Shown: piece by piece, positions 56,287 through 64,000 of the stretch
How the letters are laid out: every line of letters starts with the position of its first letter
How positions within the stretch are numbered: the first letter of the stretch is position 1
Source of the DNA: Gnomoniopsis sp. IMI 355080
Lineage: Eukaryota; Ascomycota; Sordariomycetes; Diaporthales; Gnomoniaceae
NCBI GenBank assembly: GCA_027946555.1
Contig: JAPEVC010000066.1
Span: 62,001-126,000, forward strand
Reading direction: 5' to 3'
Length of the DNA: 64,000 nt
Translations under genes and position numbers: made by a program
Notes under the pieces: model-generated
The model's database searches: none
Seen by the model: the letters and a program-made list of their open reading frames with translations, nothing else
Told to the model about the DNA's origin: nothing

Positions 56287-57662
56287 GATGTGTCCGTGAT
56301 ATTCCTCTTTGAGTAAGGGCAAAGTCTGTAGTAGGGCCGAATACGCATTAATCACCCAACTGTATGTTCATTATCATTATGCATAAGAGAATAGTGGTGC
56401 TCTTCCGCTTTTTGTAATCGTAGACCTACTGCGGTTGGAATTGCCCGAGAGACCGAGCCGGAAAGACAATAAAGCCCGTCATTGTCGTATCTATAGTGGA
56501 TCATACCAAGTATACTGAAACCACAGACCGCTAATATGATCTCTACCCTCATATCAATATTCGTAGTAAGTTTGAAACTAAATTTTTAATTCATGTATGT
56601 ATATAAATGTTTATGTTTGTTTATTATAGTTATATAATGAAGAACATTCGATTATCCTTGGTCTTTACAGTCTTACAGGTAATTCTTATACTGCTGCGCG
56701 GAGCCACCGAAATGCTCATTTAAGCACATTGTACGAATATCATCAAAACTAGGCCTCTGGCGAAGTTAAAATAAAAGCCAAACGCTGATTCATTTCGTAC
56801 GACATCCTACAAACTTTCTTTCATTCATACAGGAAGTACAGTGTTTCTACTCTGGCAATCATCGTGTCCAAACCGCTCGTCCACGGCCGCAACCTCATCG
56901 ACTCGGCCCTCACAAAAGCCCATTTTTGTTTCTGGTCGCCCTGATGTTCAATCTCGCAATTCGGTCAGCGTTATAAGTATGCAGCTGCTCGAGAATGGCT
57001 CTCGTGGAATCTGTGACCATGCATTTGCTACCAATCTGTAAAATGCCATCTGCTCAGTTCTCCAGCTGGTTCCCCAGATAGAGCGCGAACAGTAGAATCT
57101 ATCAGAGACGAATCTAGCCGCCCTGACTGCCGAATGCTAAATTCATAACACTGGGTTGCTGTAGAGGCTTGGTTTCCAAGCTATGCCCAAGCGACCTTCA
57201 GTCCCTCGACATGGCTCGAGGAACGTGGGCTGGGCGTAATCACATAGTGACGGATGAAGTCCGATTAGCCGAGTAAGTAGAGACATTTTGCATCTTCGAG
57301 ATTGGGGTGATTTTGAAAATCAACTATCCGATTGCCAAAGTCATGGCTCTCGCTGCTGCTCAGCTGATTTGGGTGATTTCGGTGGAGCTGCTGGTGAGTT
57401 TCGTTACAACCTGGAAGATACAATGAATCTCGTGTCTAATTTGATTAAGAAGATTGGAATAGGACGGTCAAATATAAGTAATCACTGCAGTAACGGCGAT
57501 AATACGATAGCTCGTTCGGAATCCATAAACATGAGGGCGGGCCTGAGGCCGTGGCCGTGACCATTAATGATCACCTGGAACCTCTGGAGTGCTCTCCCTG
57601 CCAGATAGGCCTCGGTATTCTGAGCGGACACCGACTTACTTGCGATCGAGACTGTAACAATT
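56287..57662. other. Intergenic, no firm gene
   Basis: AT-rich from 56560 to 56830. A short plus-strand frame (57288-57560) has no domain and lacks an ATG start. Nothing firm. Confidence 0.45.
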
Positions 57663-58783
57663 CTACGCCTCTTGCACGTCGATGCTTTTCGCCACTTCCT
57701 CCCACTCATTACAGATCTTGAGCGTTTCTTCGCACTTGGCCCGGATCCGCGACCACCCATCGGTTCCAAGAGGCACTCTGATGGGAACCGTTTTTCCGGC
57801 AGCCATTCCAGTGCCATTGGTCAGCTCAATCATTCGCGTAACAGCCTTCTTGAGGTCGTCTGGCTCGTTTCCTACAACGCCTTGCTCAAAAGCTTTAACG
57901 CCTAAAATCTCTGTTAACATGCGCGAAAAGCCTGTTGTATACCAATACAGGATTCTCACAGGAGATACATACCGGCATTGAATTCAGAGTACACGTCCAC
58001 TCGTGGCGCCACGTGTCTGATGTTACTGAATGCACTAGTCCTACAGTATCCGGGCTCGACGAGAAGCACTTTCAGACCAGGCGCAAAAATAGCGAGTTCC
58101 TTGGCAAGACACTCCACGGCTCCTATTCACGCGGGATTAACATTATTAGAAGTTTTTAATCGTATTACTGGAGTAGCAAACCTTCAAGCGCGAACTTGGT
58201 GGAACAATATCCCGTTGCGCTAGGGTCGGAGCTATTCGTCTGTCAAAAGACTGTACATATGCGTCCCCAAAAGAGGCAGGTCGCGTAAAAACTCACTGCC
58301 ACCCTGCTTGTGAGCCCATGAACAGCAGGGTGCCCGTCCCTTTGGCTCTGAGTTTGGGCAAAAGCGCGCGAGTGATGTTGAGCGGTCCGTGGAAATTGGT
58401 GTTGAAGACACTCTCCAGGTCTTTCTGTCTGTAGCGAAGTCAATGATGAGTCGATAATGACTCAGTAGTAGGGTTTGTGAACGTTGAACATACGTGACCT
58501 CTTCGAATGCCCCACTCAGAACAAAGCCAGCATTGTTGACGACAACATCAATGCCGCCGGGGTAAAGTCCCCAAGCTTCCTCCATCTTAGTCGCGATGAC
58601 GTCTTCAGTAGCCGTGACATCCAGGTCAAGAATACTTGCCCCAGTATTCTTCAGATGCGAGAGCTTCGTCTCAGCATTGCGGCCGGTGGCAATAACGTTG
58701 TCTCCAAGGGCTCGCAGCTGGTGAACAAACTCAGAGCCGAAGCCGCTGGAGCAACCTGTGATAAGCCAGGTCTTTGGTGCCAT
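57663..58783 (-). CDS. Short-chain dehydrogenase/reductase
   Basis: Model: complement(join(57663..57910,57973..58122,58182..58231,58297..58428,58494..58783)), 289 aa. Five exons restore a full classical SDR: WLITGCSSGFGSEFVHQL (TGxxxGxG NAD(P) site), DVVVNNAGFVLSGAFEEV (NNAG), FNTNFHGPLNITRALLP, GTLLFMGSQAGW (catalytic Ser region), GYCSTKFALEG (YxxxK), and LVEPGYCRTSAF. An Arg follows the first strand-helix unit (ATGRN), pointing to NADP(H) preference. It lies between the FAD monooxygenase and the acyltransferase and may act with them. The substrate is unknown. Confidence 0.88.
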
Positions 58784-59275
58784 AATTTGAATTTGTAGCT
58801 GGCAAAAAGAGATCTATGATGCGTTCACAAAGCCGAGTTCAGTCAACAGCGATTCGGGAGGGGGGAGGGAGGGTTCGTATCAGTATCCACATATTGTGCG
58901 TTGCAACCTGCGGCACAGGCTTACGTTGGTAGGTACAGTACTTATTAGGTAACATTGCACATCGATTTATCCTTGTCTATGAGAACCAGTAAACATGTTC
59001 ATGGGCGCAAATTGGCCATGCAATTTCAGCTGGTCCAACAGCGGCACGTTGGAGCGGCCTGCATTGGTACGGGGTGGTTTGGAACCTCCCCCTCACAAAA
59101 ATGAAATGTTCAGCACTGCGAACACCGGAATCCAAGGATACAGCGCTTTTATTAGAGCTGTAGAACTCAGTTTCTTCCTTTATAAAGCACACAAACCACT
59201 TTGCAAGATCCTGGATCTTTGACAATCCTCTTATCATAACGCCTCCTGTATTGCACATTCTTCTTGCCCTTCATC
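58784..59275. other. Divergent promoter region, SDR and acyltransferase
   Basis: About 490 bp between the two start codons, with no ORF of note. A shared bidirectional promoter is possible. Confidence 0.5.
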
Positions 59276-60802
59276 ATGTCTTCAATAAGCTCGTCGCGTC
59301 CGTTGGGCAATCTGGAACTTTTCTTCAAAAAGCTCGCCGATTCTGGGTCACCACTAGGCCGAGAGCACTGGGCTGTTCATCTTGCTTTGACGCTGAGGAT
59401 CAAAGATCATGCCGATCTTCTGCCCTATCTTCAAAATACATGGCTGGCAATTCGTCGTGAACATCCGGCCATCGGCTCAATCATCAAGCCCCCCGCTGAA
59501 GTACCGGAAGCCAAGGAACACGCAAATGACCCGACGCGAGAGGTTCTGACTATTCCAGCTCTGGATGCCGTCCGTTGGGGTAGAGAAACCTTTTTCGTGC
59601 ACGAGAACGAGAAGGACGCAGACGGTCTATTCTCTGGGCTTCAACCAACACCCACAGCCACCTGTCACTGGCTGCCTCAATCATCCACTCTCATCATTCG
59701 CTCATCACACTGGCGTCTTGATGGAATTGGGATAATCAAGCTCGGCCACGTCTTCCTGACCACCTTGGCCGAGACGTTGCAAATGAAAGCAGAAGATTTC
59801 CAAACCATTGAGTCCACGAAGGAGCGTTCCTCCATCACAACTTTACCACCAAATCTAGAGCGTTTGGCTCAAATCTGGCGGCAAACACAGGGACTAGCGG
59901 CAGCAAGCTCACAAAACGAAAGGCAAGTGCTCACTGATCGCCTCGATGCCGGTGCGGACGCCCTGGTGGGCGAATTCCTTCGTGGCGTGCCGAGTATCGG
60001 TCTGCCGAACCTGCCCGATACCGCCACAACACTTCCAGGCGCCAGTGCACGCGTGGAAACCAAGCTCGACATTTCGATGACAGCAAAGATCACGAAAGCC
60101 CGCCGAGCAATGAACCTCAGCTTCACAGGCGCGGTTCACGCCGCCATTGTGCGAGTTACAGCGAGATACCCTCAGCATCCCCTCGCAAAGTCCTACGCAG
60201 CATTTTTCCCTGTGGATCTGCGACAGTCAATTTTGGCAGCAGGAGCCGCCTCCGAGGAGGAGTTGATGTTTGGGCTCTATTTTTCTGGGCTACCTGTCTG
60301 CATCAATGGAATGATCCCTGAAGATGATGGGAGTGGCGAGACTAAAGGCTTTAAGGAGATTGCTCGCGAAATGACGGCCGTTTATAGCAGAGACTTGACT
60401 GCTTTCTGGAACGCACCAGATGGGCACCAAGTCAGCTTGATGGAGCTAGCCGAGCCCTATCTGAAAAAGACAACAGTGCTTTTCAATACTCCAGTGCCCG
60501 AAGGACTTCCGCTGACACAGACGCCGGACTTGAGTGGGCTTGGAAAGGTCGAAACCTTCTTACAAAGAGAGTACCAGTCAACTTCGGAGCATCATGCTCC
60601 CAAAGTCGAAGTAGCAGATGTGTGGGTTGGCACGGAGATAATCAACAGATGTGTCCAATTCCATGTTTGGAGCTGGAGGGATGAATTTCGACTTGGTGTC
60701 TCTTTCAATAAGAGCTTTTACGAGAAGACATTCGTTGCAAATCTCTTGGATCAGGTTGTTGAGGAGCTTTTGACAGGGTTAGACGTTCATCGTTACTCAT
60801 AA
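59276..60802 (+). CDS. CoA-dependent acyltransferase (trichothecene-type/BAHD-like fold)
   Basis: Intronless, 508 aa. I chose ATG 59276; the reading frame extends four codons upstream from a TTG. The catalytic HxxxDG motif is present (IIRSSHWRLDGIGIIKLG). A second conserved region, FFPVDLRQSI, is in the place where this fold binds CoA, and LGVSFNKSFYEKTFV resembles the C-terminal channel segment. Length and layout match fungal acetyltransferases that decorate secondary metabolites, such as trichothecene 3-O-acetyltransferase relatives. It is divergent from the SDR gene and next to the FAD monooxygenase, supporting a tailoring group. The acceptor is unknown. Confidence 0.82.
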   Translation: MSSISSSRPLGNLELFFKKLADSGSPLGREHWAVHLALTLRIKDHADLLPYLQNTWLAIRREHPAIGSIIKPPAEVPEAKEHANDPTREVLTIPALDAVRWGRETFFVHENEKDADGLFSGLQPTPTATCHWLPQSSTLIIRSSHWRLDGIGIIKLGHVFLTTLAETLQMKAEDFQTIESTKERSSITTLPPNLERLAQIWRQTQGLAAASSQNERQVLTDRLDAGADALVGEFLRGVPSIGLPNLPDTATTLPGASARVETKLDISMTAKITKARRAMNLSFTGAVHAAIVRVTARYPQHPLAKSYAAFFPVDLRQSILAAGAASEEELMFGLYFSGLPVCINGMIPEDDGSGETKGFKEIAREMTAVYSRDLTAFWNAPDGHQVSLMELAEPYLKKTTVLFNTPVPEGLPLTQTPDLSGLGKVETFLQREYQSTSEHHAPKVEVADVWVGTEIINRCVQFHVWSWRDEFRLGVSFNKSFYEKTFVANLLDQVVEELLTGLDVHRYS

Positions 60803-60958
60803 TGGAGGCTCTGATGAAATGGAGTCAAACAATGGTCTTACTACTTAGGTATACTTAGGTACGCACGCAAAAGTTAGTCGCCTCTGACCAGGTTCCACAT
60901 ATGCCCGAATGACTATAGCAAAATTATTGATAGAGAAATTCGAGATGCAATGCTGAGC

Positions 60959-62182
60959 TTAGGGACAGTATTCCTTCTTCTGCTTTTTCCCCTTGGCCGA
61001 CATCTCCTCAATGTCAGCCCAAAATTTTTGCTCGCCCTTAGACTCTTTCACTTTTGCAACAAAAGAATCAAACTTCCCTTTATGTTGCTGCTCCACTTGT
61101 TCCGGATCAGCACCCAGTTCCAGTAATGCTTCTACGCCCCCTACTCTTCCCCATTCCAAGCAAGTGTTCAGCGGCGAACCAAATTGTCGATATGGAGACC
61201 AGCAGTAGCATGATTCATCCCCGTTGATATCGACGCCTAAATTATGGACCAGGTGACGCATCATCTCGCGACGGTCGTGACCCCTTACGCTATGAGCGCA
61301 AGCAGCAGCGTGTAGAGGTACTGCATGTTCCAACTTCGCACCATGTGAGATCAACAGATCCACAATATGTGGCTCAGCGTGCGCGGCCGCAACGTAGAGT
61401 GCTTGGCCTGATTTTCGGTCGGTGGGAGCGCCTTGTCTGGGGACAACATACTCCCCTAGGTTGGGGTCTGCACCTGCTTGGAGCAGGTAGCGAAGCACTG
61501 GCTCAACGCGGACAACTGATCTAATGAGGTATGCTCATGTCAGGCAATCTGGGCTTTTGTAGTAGGTGTAGAAACTTGAAGCTTACGGAAGAGCGACGCC
61601 TGTATTCGTCAAAGCTTGATTCGGATGCCAGCCTACCTCCTCGACTAGGAGCTTGAAGAATTTCAAGTCAGGTCGTCCGAGAGCAGCCGAGACAATCCTG
61701 CTGTTGAGCTTGACGCCTTTGCTGAAAAGGAATCGGGCGACTTCGACTTGATTCCGTTCTGCAGCAGACTCGGCCCCACGATCCAAAGTATCGGCGTCAC
61801 AGGAAGATGTCTCGACAAAGTCCTTGACGCTTACAAGATCTCCAGAGGCGCAGTTTTGATAAAACTGGGCCACCTGTTTGATATTGGTGTTCCAAGCACT
61901 ACTTGGTCCTGGAGGAAGGCGTGGCGGCAGTGGTGGCATGCCAGCAAACTGAGCTTCGGCTGCTCGATTTTGTGCTTCAAGTTGAGCAATGTTCGAGAGT
62001 CGCACCATTTCATTCTGTTGGTTGTGCCTCTTAATGATCTCTTTTACTATCTGTTGGTTGCTGTACTGATACAGCGAGTGGTTCGGGTCCTGGGCTTGTT
62101 CCAAATTCTGAAGGCGAGATGTGAGCATGCTATACTCGAAATCGGCCAGCGACGGGGAGACAGGATCGACTGGAGCATCCAT
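60959..62182 (-). CDS. Ankyrin-repeat protein with N-terminal coiled region
   Basis: Model: complement(join(60959..61520,61587..62182)), 385 aa. Residues 1-100 are Gln/Asn-rich and helical (LEQAQDPNHSLYQYSNQQIV), followed by a Pro-rich hinge (MPPLPPRLPPGPSS). Ankyrin repeats follow: FYQNCASGDLVSVKDFVE, AAERNQVEVARFLFSKGVKL, VLRYLLQAGADPNLGE, ALYVAAAHAEPHIVDLLISH, and VEALLELGADPEQVEQ. The C-terminus is Lys-rich. It is probably a cytosolic protein-interaction adaptor; no partner is evident. Confidence 0.83.
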
Positions 62183-63479
62183 TAGTCAGTGAGATGAGGA
62201 AACCCAAACTTAAACGCTGATGAAGTAACGTTAACTTTGGAAGTGTATAAATACGCGCCTGCGAGTAGAGCATAAATAAAATGCAGTTGAAGACACGAGG
62301 AGGCTTGTCACGGAGGGAAGGAGAACTGCGGAGTAAGTAGGCTAGCAGCACCTGAGCAACCTACAGCTTCTTGGCAAGAGGGCGAGGTTCGCGGTGCAGC
62401 CTCAAATCAACGTCGCAGCCGGATCCTTCCCGAAACCTAAAGGCTACTAATACATCTATCTTTCTTGAGTCAAATTATAAATTTAGCATACGGAGGCTGC
62501 TAATTTAGGTGTTTTGTTGGCTGGTTGGTCCAACATTTTCCTTGTTAAAATTAGTTGTGGCCTTTTCTCAGTCAACTGCGGCGCATGCTTAGGTGCTTTC
62601 ATTAAATCACGAACGTTGATATCTATTTAGTTGCCTGAGTACCTATGTACCTAAGTAGGGAGTTTTGAGCCATAGGCCATGTAGGCACCGTGGTGCACAT
62701 ATTACCAGCTTCCAGCGATCTACTTGAATCGAGAATTTGAACGTTTTGGGCAGGCTTACTGCTTGTCTTGGTCCTTCATAGTCGAGCTTTGCCAGGAGAT
62801 GGAGTGGCCTACCTAAGTACTTTCCTTAGATGGTGAATTGGCGTTTTCTTTCCAAAAAAAAAAAAAACAATAAGACAGTGGATTACGAGCTGAATGAATC
62901 TTTGCAAAGGTCGCAAAGCCCAGCCTTATCTACAGACTGCGCAGCAGTGTCGCCGACAGGCTTACCTACCTAGGTACCTAGGTAGGCACTTGAACCTGGA
63001 GCAGGCTTCGCGGGCGGCCAGAAGGATTCCGGACAGGGCCACCAACTCATTTTAAATTCTTCCAATGAGTTCATCAATCTTTGCTGCAGCAATATCTTTG
63101 ATACAACTGTTGGTCTTTTAGTTCGTGGTCAGGTCCATCACAACCCCCCAGTGTCCCAATATTGCAGGCTGTGATGACGGGCATCATAGGATATGCCCTG
63201 CCCAGGTGATGATTGGAACCATTGACGATCCAAGAACAGTATCTACCATCATAAAACATGAACGCTACTAGCGATCAGAAGACCGAGCCAGAGAGTTTCT
63301 TTCCCCCTTCTTCTGCAGAATATAGCTACATGCAATTCCTACCGTTCCTAAGGTGAAGCTTCAAGGAGGATTTCTATTAAGCTCTCCTCGATTTTAATAC
63401 TATTCAATTTGCCAAATTGCCAGGGCACCTACTCCAATACCCTGAAAACATACCTCAGGTCGTTCAAATCCTCAAAACG
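62183..63479. other. Intergenic with dense TACCTAGGTA words
   Basis: No gene is supported. It contains an A13-like run near 62855 and palindromic words near 62638-62656, 62811 and 62963-62986. Confidence 0.5.
62963..62986. repeat. Compound TACCTAGGTACCTAGGTA palindrome
   Basis: TACCTACCTAGGTACCTAGGTA is the longest run of this repeat family in the window. Two CCTAGG cores are fused by a shared GTAC. Confidence 0.7.
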
Positions 63480-64000
63480 ATGTTCTGGTTGCTTGGCATT
63501 GTTGTGGTAGCTCAAGTATGTGGGCAGTCTGCAGCTCGTGTCTTAAAGATTGACAGAACTGCTCTTATTACAAGTAAGGAACCTCTTCACGGCTTTTTCT
63601 CCCAAGACTTACCATCTGATTATAATGAAACATTTGTACCCATTTCTTTATTTTTTTTATTCATTTTTTCAAAGCTGATCGGTGTGAATCAGATGGCACC
63701 AACTTCACGCATACCGTTGTTCCGCACGGAACGAGTCAATTAACTGTAACCTCGTCCACATCGTTGAACACATCGAACTTGACGACTGGAAAACCTCCAT
63801 CATTTGGTCTACCAACTGTGACAGTTTCTGGACCTAGCCCGCTGCCGACGGGCAACATTTCAACTACATTTACGAATCCACACAGTCCACTTGCCACCAC
63901 TTCAATCGTCGAGCCGACTGGTAACGCTAATAGTACCCTTGGTGGAGGCCTTCCAGGCTCTGGCAAGGCTAGCATATTTCAGCAAACCAGTCTCATCGAT
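63480..64000 (+). CDS. Secreted Ser/Thr-rich protein, 3' part outside window
   Basis: Exon 1 63480..63573 joined to 63675 onward (donor GTAAGG, acceptor TTTCAAAG). Residues 1-19 are a signal peptide (MFWLLGIVVVAQVCGQSAA). After the intron the protein reads DRCESDGTNFTHTVVPHGTS, then a Ser/Thr/Asn/Pro-rich stretch with sequons (NTSNLT, GNISTT, NANSTL) to the window edge. This composition fits a heavily glycosylated wall or surface protein, possibly with a later membrane anchor. No catalytic domain is seen in the part present. Confidence 0.65.

Overview
The window is genomic DNA of a filamentous ascomycete (Pezizomycotina; a Sordariomycete is my guess, not proven). Genes carry short 46-95 bp GT-AG introns with CTAAC/CTGAC-type branch sites. 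The protein families are typical of these fungi: NACHT-ankyrin NLR, SesA, HET, F-box, UstYa-like and PaxU-like proteins. 5S rRNA genes are scattered singly rather than in tandem, and there are TpA-rich tracts that look like RIP-damaged repeats. Most multi-exon models below were built by hand: I looked for the splice sites that restore a conserved protein and checked that the summed exon length is a multiple of three.

Layout. 0-2.2 kb: an unfinished minus-strand gene for a low-complexity, coiled-coil protein. 4-9.9 kb: an NLR gene (3984-7373) followed by two SesA-domain genes on opposite strands. All three carry the same short Asn/Gly/Gln-rich motif, at the N-terminus of the NLR and at the C-terminus of both SesA proteins. 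This looks like a fungal amyloid-signalling (regulated cell death) locus and is the most exciting part of the window. 11-12.3 kb: an F-box protein. 13-17.5 kb: a five-exon GMC oxidoreductase fused to an alpha/beta hydrolase. 20.8 kb: a small secreted cysteine-rich protein with defensin-like cysteine spacing. 21.4-23.2 kb: decayed ankyrin and DnaJ-like genes. 23.7-25.6 kb: a large membrane protein. 27.1-28.5 kb: repeat-rich DNA with a 472-bp TIR element flanked by TA. 29.1-36.7 kb: two neighbouring paralogous kinases, one fused to a complete HET domain. 39.5-42.1 kb: a UstYa-like gene and an AAA-ATPase pseudogene lying head to head, both without 5' ends, with a 5S rRNA gene between them.

43.4-62.2 kb holds mostly enzymes: a PaxU/DUF829 hydrolase, a cytochrome b5 front-end desaturase, an asparagine-synthetase-like enzyme, an unknown protein, a secreted HExxH protease, an FAD monooxygenase, a short-chain dehydrogenase, an acyltransferase and an ankyrin protein. 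Several are typical tailoring enzymes of secondary metabolism, but no backbone synthase is present. The window ends in the first part of a secreted Ser/Thr-rich protein gene.

How they may work together. In the NLR/SesA block, ligand sensing by the ankyrin repeats would drive NACHT oligomerisation, and the N-terminal motif would template the matching motif on the SesA proteins. The HET and kinase genes suggest a second self/non-self or stress-response module nearby. Short palindromes built on TACCTAGGTA recur in many of the intergenic regions.
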